DNA of 64,000 bases from JAQBQB01 sp963846925 (GCA_963846925.1 CAWJXW010000008.1:1-64000), one strand, 5' to 3'. Counted from the first letter of the stretch, positions 8,626 through 18,118 are shown. Made by a program: numbers and translations. The notes: generated by a model not told the origin, from the letters alone.

Positions 8626-10569
8626 ATGCCTACGCCGCTTGGCCGTCTCAAGCGAGTGCTCTTTGGCAGGCCTCTCGCCTCGGACCGCCTCGAGCACGAA
8701 CGGCTGAACAAGCGCACTGCGCTCGCCGTCCTCTCGTCCGACGCGATCTCCTCTGTCGCGTACGCGACGGAACAAACGCTCATCGTCCTCGCCGTCCTCG
8801 GCGCGGCGGCGTTGAACTACGTCGTACCGATTTCGGCGGTGATCGTCGGGCTGCTGGTGCTCGTCGCGCTGTCGTACCGGCAGACCGTGTTCGCGTATCC
8901 GGCCGGCGGGGGATCGTACACCGTCGCGAAGGACAACCTCGGCACGATGCCGGGTCTCATCGCCGCGGCGGCGCTGCTGACCGACTACATCCTGACGGTC
9001 TCGGTGTCGATTTCGAGCGGCATCGCGGCAATCACCTCGGCGTATCCGCGCCTGGGGCCGCACGCGGTGGCGCTGTGCATCGCGGCCGTGATCGTTCTGG
9101 CGTTGGTGAATCTGCGCGGCGTGCGCGAGTCGGGAATCGCGTTCAGCGTGCCGACGTACGTGTTCATCGCGGCCATGTTGACGCTGATCGGCGTCGGGCT
9201 GTATCGCGTACTGACCGGAGACGTCGTTCACGCGGCCACCGTCCCCGCGCCCGCGGCCGGCGCGTCGCCGCTCGTCGGTTTTGGGCTGACGTTTCTGATC
9301 CTGCGCGGCTTCGCCGAGGGCTGCGTGGCCATGACCGGGACCGAGGCCATCTCGAACGGCGTCGGCGCGTTCAAGTCGCCGAGCTCGCGCAATGCCTCGA
9401 TCACGCTGGCCTGGATGGCGGCCATCCTGGCCGCGTTCTTCCTCGGTACCAGCGTCCTGGCTCGCCATTACGCCGTGATGCCGTCGCCGAGCGAAACGCT
9501 GCTCTCGCAGTTGGGGCGCGACATCCTCGGTGGGGGCGCGCTCTACTTCGTGCTGCAGTACGCGACGTTCGCCATCCTCGTGCTCGCGGCGAACACCGCC
9601 TTCGCCGATTTCCCGCGGCTGGCGAGCATTCTGGCGCGTGACAGTTACATGCCCAGGCAGTTCGCGGCGCGCGGCGACCGATTGGCGTTCTCTAATGGCA
9701 TCATCGCGCTCGCCGTCGCCGCCGCGCTGCTCATCTGGGCATTTCACGGCGACACGAGCGCGCTCATCCCGCTGTACGCGATCGGCGTCTTCGTGTGCTT
9801 CACGTTGTCGCAAGCGGGGATGGTGATGCACTGGTGGCGCAACCGCGACGCCGGCTGGAAACGGCGCGCGGCGCTCAACGGCGTGGGCGCGGCGGCGACG
9901 GCGGTCGTCTCCGTGGTGCAGGTCGTGACAAAATTCACGCACGGCGCGTGGATCGTCGTGCTCGTGATTCCCATCATCATCGTCGTACTCCGCCGCATCC
10001 ATCAGCACTACGAGCGGTTCAACCGCGAGGTCGCCTACAATGGTCAGGCGCCGCTGATGTTCCTGCACCACACCGTGCTGGTTCCGGTGAACGGCATCAC
10101 GAAGCCCGCCGCCGGTGCGCTCGTCTATGCGACGACGATCTCGGAAGACGTCCGCGCGATCTACGTCGAGGTGGACCCGGACACGTCTGCCGAGCTGCGG
10201 CGTCGCTGGGACGAGTGGGACATCGGGGTCGAGCTGGTGGTGCTGCCGTCGCCGTACCGGTCGGTGTTGCGGCCGCTCGTGGACTACGTGAACGGATTGA
10301 TCGAGCGCGGCGAGGGCGACCTGGTCACGCTCGTCGTGCCCGAGATCGTGCCGCGCAGCTGGCTCGGACATCTCCTGCACAACAAGACCGCCCTCTTCAT
10401 TCGCACGGCGTTCCTGTTCCGGCCCAACGTTGTCGTCACGGCCGTGCCGTATCTCATTGGGCGGGCGGTCCGTCTGCGCGACAGGATCAGCCACGACGAG
10501 CGGCTCGATGACGAAGACGATACGATGGTCGCGGCGCCCGCGGCGCAGCCGACCCGCGCGGCGAGCTAG
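8626..10569 (+). CDS. KimA-like potassium transporter (APC superfamily)
   Basis: A 647-residue inner-membrane permease. The N-terminus RLNKRTALAVLSSDAISSVAYATEQ-type motif (LAVLSSDAISSVAYATEQ) and FAYPAGGGSYTVAKDNLG match KimA/YdaO, the high-affinity K+/H+ symporters of the KUP/APC fold. About 12 hydrophobic segments run to residue ~460. The last ~180 residues form a soluble domain (FLHHTVLVPVNGITKPAAG; VYATTISEDVRAIYVEVD; LVTLVVPEIVPRSWLGHLLH), as in KimA and related permeases. The ATG at 8626 is chosen because it starts the homologous MPTPLGRLKRVLFGRPL. The frame is intact. Placement after a KdpDE-like pair supports K+ uptake. A generic amino-acid permease remains possible. In Firmicutes KimA is inhibited by c-di-AMP; nothing here tests that. 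Confidence 0.8.
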   Translation: MPTPLGRLKRVLFGRPLASDRLEHERLNKRTALAVLSSDAISSVAYATEQTLIVLAVLGAAALNYVVPISAVIVGLLVLVALSYRQTVFAYPAGGGSYTVAKDNLGTMPGLIAAAALLTDYILTVSVSISSGIAAITSAYPRLGPHAVALCIAAVIVLALVNLRGVRESGIAFSVPTYVFIAAMLTLIGVGLYRVLTGDVVHAATVPAPAAGASPLVGFGLTFLILRGFAEGCVAMTGTEAISNGVGAFKSPSSRNASITLAWMAAILAAFFLGTSVLARHYAVMPSPSETLLSQLGRDILGGGALYFVLQYATFAILVLAANTAFADFPRLASILARDSYMPRQFAARGDRLAFSNGIIALAVAAALLIWAFHGDTSALIPLYAIGVFVCFTLSQAGMVMHWWRNRDAGWKRRAALNGVGAAATAVVSVVQVVTKFTHGAWIVVLVIPIIIVVLRRIHQHYERFNREVAYNGQAPLMFLHHTVLVPVNGITKPAAGALVYATTISEDVRAIYVEVDPDTSAELRRRWDEWDIGVELVVLPSPYRSVLRPLVDYVNGLIERGEGDLVTLVVPEIVPRSWLGHLLHNKTALFIRTAFLFRPNVVVTAVPYLIGRAVRLRDRISHDERLDDEDDTMVAAPAAQPTRAAS

Positions 10570-10608
10570 CCACCCGACAATCCTGATCTGACAACTGATT
10601 TCTACGAA

Positions 10609-10628
10609 CACTTACGTCATCGTAAGTG
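10609..10628. promoter_or_regulatory. Perfect inverted repeat CACTTACG-tcat-CGTAAGTG
   Basis: An 8-bp perfect inverted repeat with a 4-base spacer lies 40 bp after the kimA-like stop, followed by several ACGT words to about 10670. It could be an operator for the SGNH gene at 10736 or a weak hairpin. There is no T-tract. Confidence 0.35.
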
Positions 10629-10735
10629 CGAGAAAGCGTACGTCCTACGTCATGCGACGTATCGTGCGCCTGGCGGGCCGAGGGTAAAGTCGGAGCGTTG
10701 CAAAAACTCCCACCCACCCTCGCTCGGAGCTCACC

Positions 10736-11986
10736 ATGTCAGGCACCACCTTCAGTCGTTCGATTCTCGCGTTCACCTCGATCGTCGTAGTCGGGGCCTC
10801 GGCCTGCACGGCCGACCGCGTTGTGGCGCCAAACGCCCCATTCGAGAACCAGTCGGAAGGACGCGGCGTCTTTCAGCGGTACTTCGCCATCGGCACCAGC
10901 GTCAGCGCCGGCGTCCAGGGCGACGGCCTCGTGGCGGCCACCCAGGCCACTTCCTGGCCCGCGCAGCTCGCGGCCGCGGCGGGACGCACGCTCGCGATAC
11001 CCTACATCGACGGCGCCGGCTGCCGGTCCCCGCTCGTCGGCCCGCTGGTGAATGGAACGCGCATCAGCGGCGAGGGTGCAGGGGATGACCCAGCGGGTCT
11101 CAGCTGCTCGGCGCTGCGGAGCGACGTGTTCCTGCCGGTCGACAACGTCGGGCTGAACGGCGCGCGCGCCAACGACGCGCTGTACACCACCCCCGAAAAC
11201 ATCACCGACCAGGGCAACGCCAAGATCTACGGCCGCGTGCTGCAGCCCGGACAGACGCAGATCTCGACGATGATGGCGCGCAATCCAAAGCTCGTGTCGG
11301 TCGAGCTCGGGGCGAACGAAATTCTCAACGCGCGCAGCGGCATCGCGATCCCGGGCGGCGACCTCGCCACCGTCGAAGAGTTCGTCGCGAACTACGACAA
11401 GGTCCTCGACAGCGTTCAGAAGGTCACGAAGATGGCCGTCGTCGCCGGCCTGATCGACGACCTGGGTCACGCCGCCGCGTTCCGCGCCGGGAGCGAATTG
11501 TACAATGACGCAGCGGAGTTCTCGAACTTCAACGTCGTCGTTTCCGGCGACTGCCAGGACAACCCGAACCTGATCTTCGTCCCGGTGCGCGTGCCCGTCG
11601 CCGTCGCCACTGGTATCGCGATGCTGCAGGCACACGCCGGCTCCTACACCTTCAGCTGCACGGCCGGTGGACCGTTTGACCAGGACTTCGTGCTGACCCC
11701 GGCGGAAGTGGCGATCGTGAACGGCGAGATGCACGCGATGACCGCGCACATCCAGGCGGAAGCCGCGCGACGCGGCTTTGCCTACTTCGCCCTCGGTACG
11801 CTCTACGATCGCAACGACATCAAGGGCCCCTTCAGCGTGTCGGCCATCATGTTCGCGCCCAAGCCGTACGGCGACTTCTTCTCGCTCGACGGGCTCCACC
11901 CGAGCGCGCTCGGACAGACGATTCTCGCCCGCGCCGCGGCGCAGGCGCTGAACGACAGGTACTCGCTCGGAATTCCGCTGCCGTAG
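10736..11986 (+). CDS. Exported SGNH/GDSL-type hydrolase
   Basis: A 416-residue exported esterase/lipase-like protein. The signal region (FSRSILAFTSIVVVGASAC) ends in a Cys, suggesting a lipoprotein, though its -3 residue is atypical. Block I is YFAIGTSVSAGV, in which the nucleophile sits in GTS rather than the usual GDS. Block III is LVSVELGANEIL (GxNE for GxND) and block V is DGLHPSALGQ, with the catalytic Asp and His. A large insertion separates blocks III and V. ATG 10736 has GGAG seven bases upstream. The C-terminus QALNDRYSLGIPLP is echoed by a remnant about 110 bp downstream. Substrate is unknown. Confidence 0.75.
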   Translation: MSGTTFSRSILAFTSIVVVGASACTADRVVAPNAPFENQSEGRGVFQRYFAIGTSVSAGVQGDGLVAATQATSWPAQLAAAAGRTLAIPYIDGAGCRSPLVGPLVNGTRISGEGAGDDPAGLSCSALRSDVFLPVDNVGLNGARANDALYTTPENITDQGNAKIYGRVLQPGQTQISTMMARNPKLVSVELGANEILNARSGIAIPGGDLATVEEFVANYDKVLDSVQKVTKMAVVAGLIDDLGHAAAFRAGSELYNDAAEFSNFNVVVSGDCQDNPNLIFVPVRVPVAVATGIAMLQAHAGSYTFSCTAGGPFDQDFVLTPAEVAIVNGEMHAMTAHIQAEAARRGFAYFALGTLYDRNDIKGPFSVSAIMFAPKPYGDFFSLDGLHPSALGQTILARAAAQALNDRYSLGIPLP

Positions 11987-12095
11987 TTCTCGGGCGGAGT
12001 GACCCGCCGCGCTTGTTGGTCGAGGGCGACCGGTCCAGGGTTCGCAGTCGTCGCGAAGACGCTGCCGAACCCGACACCGATCGCCCTCGACGCGG

Positions 12096-12140
12096 CAGGC
12101 GCTGAACAACAAGTACGGGCTGGGAATACCGCTCCCGTAA
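12096..12140 (+). pseudogene. Remnant of a second SGNH-hydrolase C-terminus
   Basis: Fifteen codons encode QALNNKYGLGIPLP and a stop, nearly the same as the last 14 residues of the preceding gene (QALNDRYSLGIPLP). The codons differ at several synonymous sites, so this is an old copy rather than an assembly duplicate. No further homology is recognisable upstream of it. Confidence 0.7.
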
Positions 12141-12149
12141 CGGTACGCT

Positions 12150-13931
12150 CTAGCGGCACGCCGGATACGACGGGTCCGGCCCCGAGATCGCCGGGCGATC
12201 CTTCCTGTTCGAGATCGCGAACATCACGGCGTGCATGAACCGGGCGAGTCGCGCCATGTGGTCGTAGTCGATGTACCTCGGCTCGTCGGTCGGCTCGTGA
12301 TAGTCGATCGAGTAGCCCGTCGAGAAGTACGTGACTGGGACGTTGGCGTGAACGTAGTTCACCTGGTCGCTGCGGCAGAATCGGTTGAGCGGATTCGAAG
12401 GCACGTCCCAGCTGTGGTCGATCGTCATCGGCTCGGGCAGCGTCGCGTTCACCGAATCGATAAGGTCGCCGAACTGTTTCGACAGCCGGCGAGAGCCGAG
12501 CGTCTGCACGGACGCCGGCCCGCCGAACTTCACGTCGCTTGCCCGCCCCTTGCCGACCATGTCCATGTTGTGCGCGGCGACGATCGAGTCGAGCGGAATC
12601 GTGGGATGATCGACGAACCACTTCGAGCCGAGCAGCCCCGCCTCTTCGCCCTGGTGCGAGACGAAGATGATCGAGCGCGCCGGATGCTCGCTGGCGAATT
12701 TCTCCGCCACCTCGAGCAGCACGACGGTCCCGGAGCCGTCGTCGTCGGCCCCGTTGTTGATCGAGTCGGGTCGGGGCGGACGAATCGAGCGTGCATAAGC
12801 GATCAACGAGTCGATCTGACGTTGTTGCGCGGCGCTCGGCGGCCCCGGGCGATCGTTCCCGCCCTGCGGACGCATGACGCGGTCGAACGCGCGCAGCGAG
12901 TCGTGATCCACCGGACGCGGCAGCATGCCGACGTGGTCGTTGTGCGCGCTCAACAGCACGTACTCGCTCGCTCGCGCCGGGTCAGAGCCCGGGAGAATCG
13001 CGATGACGTTTCGGGAGGCGTATTTCGAAAGCGTGAACTGGTTGGTCCAGTTCGCGCTCACCGGCGTGCCGGTCGCGCCAAGAGCGAGCTGGCCGAGCGG
13101 GCGTCCAAAAATCTTCGCGGCGAGCGACGCGCTGATGGCGGCGGCCGGCGAACCGTTGGGCTGACCGGGGCGCATCCCCGGCCGCGTGGCAAAGGCTGAC
13201 GAGACGATCGCGCGGGGAGTCGAGTCCGTGCTCGCGACGAGGATCAGCGCGGCCCCCGCGTTCGACGCTCGCTGATCGCGTACGGTTCCAAGCCCGCCGC
13301 GTCCGCCGCCACCGCCGCCGCGGCCACCGCGCGGCGGGTTGTACACGAAGACGGCAACCTTTCCGCGAATCGTGTTCTCATCGAGGGCGGCGGTCGTGTC
13401 ACCCCAACGTCCCGCGAAGACGGCGTTCGCGTCCGTGACGTTGGCGTCGTTGGCGATGCGAGGCCCGGCCGCCGCAGCCGCGGGGATCCATTCGCTTCCT
13501 GCGACCGCCGGCGCCCCCGCGGCGATCAGACGCGCGACGGTGCTGTCGACCTTGAGCGTTCCGTAGGGAAGATTCTGGAAATACGTGCCGCTGTCGCCGG
13601 CGGGTTTGAGACCGAGCCGCTTGAACTCCGACTCGATATACGTCGTCGTCTTGAAGTTCCCGAGCTCGCCGATGCGTCGACCTTGCATCGAGTCGTCCGA
13701 GATCTGGTAGAGTCGAGTGCGCAGGTCGTTCGCCGTGATGTCGGTGACCGTCGGTCGTGGCGCCCACGTCGCGGGGCCTTCATCGGGCCAAACGGCCCCT
13801 GGCGGGCGGTTCGTCGACGGCGGCGGAGCCGTGACTTGCGCCGGCGCCGGCGATGGGGCAGAGGATCCGCGACCGCACGCCACGGCGGCGATCGCGATGA
13901 GGGCGATGGGTGTCGTAGTACGGAAACGCAC
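12150..13931 (-). CDS. M28 family zinc aminopeptidase with PA-like insert, lipoprotein
   Basis: Exported metallopeptidase of about 593 residues. It has a lipoprotein-like signal (TTTPIALIAIAAVACGRGSS) and the M28 zinc motifs in order: VLLSAHNDHVGM, NNGADDDGSGTVVLLEVAE (bridging Asp), FVSHQGEEAGLLGSKWF (catalytic Glu pair), HNMDMVGKG and TGYSIDYHEPTDE (last His). Residues ~190-330 between the N-terminus and the catalytic core look like a protease-associated domain with a glycine-rich loop (RGGRGGGGGGRGG). The GTG at 13931 is preferred because GGAG lies seven bases upstream and the signal peptide starts there; the frame is open to 13976. It is convergent with the SGNH gene. It probably trims peptides in the periplasm or outside the cell. 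Confidence 0.85.
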   Translation of the reverse strand: MRFRTTTPIALIAIAAVACGRGSSAPSPAPAQVTAPPPSTNRPPGAVWPDEGPATWAPRPTVTDITANDLRTRLYQISDDSMQGRRIGELGNFKTTTYIESEFKRLGLKPAGDSGTYFQNLPYGTLKVDSTVARLIAAGAPAVAGSEWIPAAAAAGPRIANDANVTDANAVFAGRWGDTTAALDENTIRGKVAVFVYNPPRGGRGGGGGGRGGLGTVRDQRASNAGAALILVASTDSTPRAIVSSAFATRPGMRPGQPNGSPAAAISASLAAKIFGRPLGQLALGATGTPVSANWTNQFTLSKYASRNVIAILPGSDPARASEYVLLSAHNDHVGMLPRPVDHDSLRAFDRVMRPQGGNDRPGPPSAAQQRQIDSLIAYARSIRPPRPDSINNGADDDGSGTVVLLEVAEKFASEHPARSIIFVSHQGEEAGLLGSKWFVDHPTIPLDSIVAAHNMDMVGKGRASDVKFGGPASVQTLGSRRLSKQFGDLIDSVNATLPEPMTIDHSWDVPSNPLNRFCRSDQVNYVHANVPVTYFSTGYSIDYHEPTDEPRYIDYDHMARLARFMHAVMFAISNRKDRPAISGPDPSYPACR

Positions 13932-14142
13932 GCGGAGCTCCGTTTGGACCGGCAACAGGGACAAAGGGACCAACACGAAGTATGCCCGATATCGCTCAAA
14001 CGTTGTCAGGACACAACTTGCCGTCTGGCAAGGCCGAGCTGACTACTCGCGGCAGGGGTCCGAACGCATCTTCGGCACTTGCTCTAGTTCGTCTCCCAAT
14101 GCATCCTCCTAAGACCATCCCCGTCTTGGAGATGCACCACGA

Positions 14143-16130
14143 ATGCAGTCCAGCAAGAACTCCCCCCGGACACCCCCCGGCGCCTACGCCCGCCTGACCC
14201 AACCCCTCGTCCGCGACGCCGGCGTTCTTCGCCCGGCGTCGTGGGACGAGGCACTCGACAAAGCCGCTGAAGGCTTCCGTCGAAACCTCTCGAAAAACGG
14301 GCGCACGGCCACCGGCATCTTCAGCTGCTCGAAGTCGACCAACGAGGTCAACTTCCTCGCCTCGAAGATGGCGCGGCAGGTGTTCGGGAATAACAACATC
14401 GACAGCTGTAATCGGACCTGACACGCTCCCTCGGTCGTCGGTCTGACGACCATCCTGGGGGCGGGCGGCTCGACCAGCTCATACGAGGAAGCGGAACATT
14501 GCGATTTCGCCTTCCTCTGGGGATCGAACGCCCGTGAGGCGCACCCGATCTGGTTCCACCATTTATTGAAGGGGATCCAGAACGGCGCGCGTCTCTACGT
14601 CGTCGATCCGCGGCGCACCACGTCCGCCGAATGGGCCGACGTGTGGCTCGGCCTCAACGTCGGCGCCGATGTCGCGCTCGCCAACACCATGGCGCGCGAG
14701 ATCATCCACGCCGGGCTCGCCCACACCGAGTTCATCAAGCGCGGAACGACTGACTATCAGGCCTATAAAGAAGCGGTAGAACCCTATACGCTGAGCTTCG
14801 GCGAGCGCGTCACGGGAATCCCCGCCGAGGTCATCTGCGACGCGGCGCACGCATACGCCACGGCCGACCGCGCCATGATCTGCTGGACGCTCGGCATCAC
14901 CGAGCACCACAACGCCGTCGACAACGTGCTCGCGCTCATCAACCTGTCGCTCCTCACCGGACACGTCGGACGCTACGGGTGCGGGTGCAACCCGCTCCGC
15001 GGACAGAACAACGTCCAGGGCGGCGGCGACATGGGCGCGCTGCCCAACAAGCTCCCCGGTTTCCAGGACGTCACCACCGACAACCACCGCACGAAGTTCG
15101 AGCGCGCGTGGGGACGGGACATCATCCCGAAGGATGGGTGGCATCTCACCGAGATGATCGAGGCTATGGAGACGAAGGAACTCTCCGCGCTCTACGTCAT
15201 CGGCGAGAATCCGGCGCAGTCGGACGCCGACGTGACGCACGTGATCCATCTCCTCGAGAATCTCGACCACCTCGTCGTGCAGGAAATCTTCCTCACGAAA
15301 ACCGCGCAGCTCGCCGACGTCGTGTTGCCCGCGACAGCGACGTGGGCCGAGGGGGAGGGCACGGTCACGAACAGCGAGCGTCGCGTTCAGCGTTGTCGAA
15401 AGGCCGTCGAACCACCCGGCGAAGCTCGCGACGAGATCTGGATCATGTCGCAGCTCGCCAAGCGCCTCGGCTACGACTGGGGTTCGCCGACGGCGGAAGA
15501 CGTGTGGAACGAAGTCCGCGCGCTCTCGCCGCAGCTCGCGGGCATGACCTACAAGCGTCTCGAAGAGCTCGACGGCATTCAATGGCCGTGTCCCGACGAG
15601 AAGCACCCGGGAACGAAGTTCCTCCACTCGCGGCTCTGGGACGACGATCCGGCCAAGCGCGGCCGCCTCGCGCCGTTCTCCGTCGTCCATCACGAAGGTC
15701 CGGTCGAGCAGCCGGACGACGAGTACCCGTTCATTCTCTCCACCGGCCGCCGGTTGGAGTCGTTCAACACGGGCGTGCAGAGCGGCGGCTATCTCTCGCC
15801 GCTGCACCGCGGCGAGTCGCTCGACATGTCCCCCGAGGACGCCGCGCGTCTCGGCGTCGATGCCGGTGACACGGTCCGTGTGACGTCGCGCCGCGGGACG
15901 CTCGAGGCGCCTGTCTACATCGACCGCGGTCTGCGCGCTGGCGTAGTTTTCATGACGCTGCATTTCCCCGACGACGTCATGACGAACCTCCTCACGATCA
16001 ACGCGACCGACATCAAGTCCGGCACCGCCGAGTTCAAGGCGTGCGCCGTGCGCGTGGAACCGGTGCCGCACGAAATCGCTGCGCTCCTCGCGCCGCGCGG
16101 AGCCGCTCGCCGCCGCCAGGGGACGACTGA
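14143..16130 (+). CDS. Formate dehydrogenase catalytic subunit, selenoprotein, lacking its N-terminal Fe-S domain
   Basis: Mo/W-bis-MGD formate dehydrogenase catalytic domain (MopB superfamily). The active-site region reads NNIDSCNRT-TGA-HAPSVVGLTT, with an in-frame TGA (14419-14421) exactly where family members have Cys or selenocysteine, followed by a SECIS-type hairpin. Downstream in the same frame are FLWGSNAREAHPIWFHH, NPLRGQNNVQGGGDMG, YVIGENPAQSDAD, VVLPATATWAEGEGTVTNSERRVQ and FILSTGRRLESFNTG, all typical. The usual N-terminal [4Fe-4S] domain is absent and sits instead at the end of the protein at 18115-19125. A one-base slip near 16090 probably hides the true end: in the neighbouring frame a TGA (16128-16130) overlaps the next ATG as TGATG. 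The start at 14143 has GGAG 11 bases upstream, so it is less certain. Confidence 0.88.
14419..14451 (+). promoter_or_regulatory. UGA selenocysteine codon and bacterial SECIS hairpin
   Basis: TGA at 14419-14421 is followed after 11 bases by a perfect 7-bp stem, GGTCGTC (14433-14439) and GACGACC (14445-14451), around the loop GGTCT. Loop sequence and distance from the UGA match the fdhF SECIS of Escherichia coli, where SelB binds an upper stem-loop with a GGUCU loop. The reading frame stays open for 1.6 kb after the UGA. Confidence 0.88.
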
Positions 16131-18118
16131 TGGATTTGCGGCTGCGGCACTCCGTCCCGACCGACGACGAGCGTGCCGCGGTCGACGCGCTGCTCGGGCC
16201 GCCCACGTCCGCGTGGGACGGCGGCGCGCGCGGCGACCTCTACGACGCGCACGTCGCGCACGGCGGACGGGAGGCTCGCGAACAAAGGCATCTGCTCCTG
16301 CCCGCGTTGGAAGCATTGCAGTCGCGCGTCGGATGGATCAGCGAGACGGGGCTCGAGTACGTCTGCGTCCGGCTCAACGTTCCACCCGCCGAGGCGTGGA
16401 GCGTGGCGACGTTCTACGCGCTTCTCTCCACGACGCCACGACCGCGTCGCGTGCTTCACGTGTGCGACGACATCGCGTGCCGGTGCCTCGGCGCGGCCGA
16501 GCTGATCGACCAGATCGAGGCATCGGTCGGACCCGCGCACGCGCACGGACCGAACGGCGATCACGTGCACGTCGACGACGCCGCCACCGTCTGGATGCGG
16601 TCCCCCTGTCTCGGACAGTGCGACTTCGCGACCGCGGCGCTGCTGCAAGAAGCCGGGCCGCTGCCACGCGAGGAAGTCATCCGAGACCTTTCGCTCGACG
16701 AAGCGCGCACGATACTCCGCGGCGGTGAACCGTCGCGTGAGCCGAAGCCCCGCCGGTCGCGCGCGATGCGGCTCGAGTCGCAGTGGACCGAGCCGATGAC
16801 GGAGACGCAGACGCTGCGGCTTCCGCAGGATTCCAACACGACGACGCCGTCCGCGTCGCTCGGCCACGTCAACCGTTTGCTGCGCCGCGTCGGCACGATC
16901 GATCCGACCGACATCGCCGCCTACACGACGTCCGGCGGATTCGAGGCGCTTCGCCGCGCGCTCGAGATCGGCCCCGACGCGGTCATCCGCGAGATGATCG
17001 ATTCGAAGCTGATGGGCCGCGGCGGCGCGGCGTTCCCGACCGGACGCAAATGGGAAGCGGTCGCGAAACAGTCGGCGCGTCCGCACTATCTGATCTGCAA
17101 CGCCGACGAATCCGAGCCGGGCACGTTCAAGGATCGCGTGCTGCTCGACGGCGATCCGTTCGCGATCGTCGAGGCGATGACGATCGCCGGCTTCGCGACC
17201 GGCTGCGAGCGCGGCTTCCTCTACATTCGCGGCGAATACCCGGTCGGCGCCGAGCGCTTCGTGCGCGCGATCGCCGAGTCGCACGCGCACGGATTCCTCG
17301 GCAAAGACATCCTCGGCCGCGGAGTTCGGTTCGACATCGAGATACGGCGCGGCGCTGGCGCGTACATCTGCGGTGAAGAGACTGCGATCTTCAACTCGAT
17401 CGAAGGCTATCGCGGCGAGCCGCGCAACAAGCCGCCGTTCCCGGCGCAGGCCGGGTTGTTCGGCTTGCCGACGGTGGTCAACAACGTCGAGACGCTCGCC
17501 AACGTGCCGTCGATCGTGTTGAATGGCGGCGCGGCGTTCGCGCGCATCGGAACCGAGCAGTCGACCGGCACGAAGCTCTTCTGCGTCAGCGGAAACGTCG
17601 AGGCGCCCGGCGTCTACGAGGTGGAATTCGGCTCGACGCTCGGCGACCTGCTGTCATTGGCGGGAGGAGTCGCCGGCGGCCGACGGCTCCAAACGATCCT
17701 GCTTGGTGGCGCCGCCGGCGTGTTCGTGCGGCCCGACGAGCTCGACATGCCGCTCACGTTCGAGGGGGCGCGCGCTGCCAAGGCGACGCTGGGCTCGGGC
17801 GTCCTCGTCGCGTTCGACGACACGGTAGACATGAAGCAGATCCTCCTCCGGATCGCCTCATTTTTCCGCGACGAGTCGTGCGGTCAATGTGTCCCCTGCC
17901 GTGTGGGAACCGTACGCCAGGAAGAGGCGCTTTATCGAATCGCCAGCGGACGGGCGCTGGGCGGCGTACCACAGGAAGTGTCGCTCCTCGACGAGGTTGG
18001 TTTGGCGATGAAGGACGCATCCATCTGTGGACTCGGACAGACCGCGTATGCCGCGATCGAATCCGCCATTCACAGAGTCGGCGTGTTGAACGGGGCAAAG
18101 TCGGGGGGAAGCGCGTGA
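16130..18118 (+). CDS. Formate dehydrogenase NADH module, fused NuoE-NuoF-like subunit
   Basis: Diaphorase subunit of about 662 residues that passes electrons from formate to NAD+ through FMN. Residues ~1-190 are NuoE/FdsG-like with a thioredoxin-fold [2Fe-2S] site (HVCDDIACRCLG and SPCLGQCD). Residues ~230-660 are NuoF/FdsB-like: LMGRGGAAFPTGRKW (NADH), CNADESEPGTFKDR (FMN), IRRGAGAYICGEETA, and ESCGQCVPCRVGT for a [4Fe-4S] cluster. In most bacteria these are two genes; here they are one protein with a linker of about 50 residues. The ATG overlaps the upstream stop and the stop overlaps the next GTG, so translation is probably coupled. The frame is intact. Confidence 0.9.
   Translation: MDLRLRHSVPTDDERAAVDALLGPPTSAWDGGARGDLYDAHVAHGGREAREQRHLLLPALEALQSRVGWISETGLEYVCVRLNVPPAEAWSVATFYALLSTTPRPRRVLHVCDDIACRCLGAAELIDQIEASVGPAHAHGPNGDHVHVDDAATVWMRSPCLGQCDFATAALLQEAGPLPREEVIRDLSLDEARTILRGGEPSREPKPRRSRAMRLESQWTEPMTETQTLRLPQDSNTTTPSASLGHVNRLLRRVGTIDPTDIAAYTTSGGFEALRRALEIGPDAVIREMIDSKLMGRGGAAFPTGRKWEAVAKQSARPHYLICNADESEPGTFKDRVLLDGDPFAIVEAMTIAGFATGCERGFLYIRGEYPVGAERFVRAIAESHAHGFLGKDILGRGVRFDIEIRRGAGAYICGEETAIFNSIEGYRGEPRNKPPFPAQAGLFGLPTVVNNVETLANVPSIVLNGGAAFARIGTEQSTGTKLFCVSGNVEAPGVYEVEFGSTLGDLLSLAGGVAGGRRLQTILLGGAAGVFVRPDELDMPLTFEGARAAKATLGSGVLVAFDDTVDMKQILLRIASFFRDESCGQCVPCRVGTVRQEEALYRIASGRALGGVPQEVSLLDEVGLAMKDASICGLGQTAYAAIESAIHRVGVLNGAKSGGSA

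Noticed and set aside
8623..10611. A long open frame antisense to the K+ transporter
   Set aside because: Arg/Asp/His-rich shadow frame typical of the strand opposite a high-GC gene; no domain, and the sense strand has a clear transporter.
14419..14421. The TGA in the formate dehydrogenase gene as just another sequencing frameshift or nonsense mutation
   Set aside because: The reading frame is the same before and after it, it falls exactly on the Cys/Sec position, and a SECIS hairpin follows at the standard distance.
16131..16728. A long C-terminal extension of the formate dehydrogenase catalytic subunit
   Set aside because: The translation becomes Arg-rich shadow of the NuoE-like gene; a TGA in the adjacent frame overlaps the next start, so a one-base slip is more likely.
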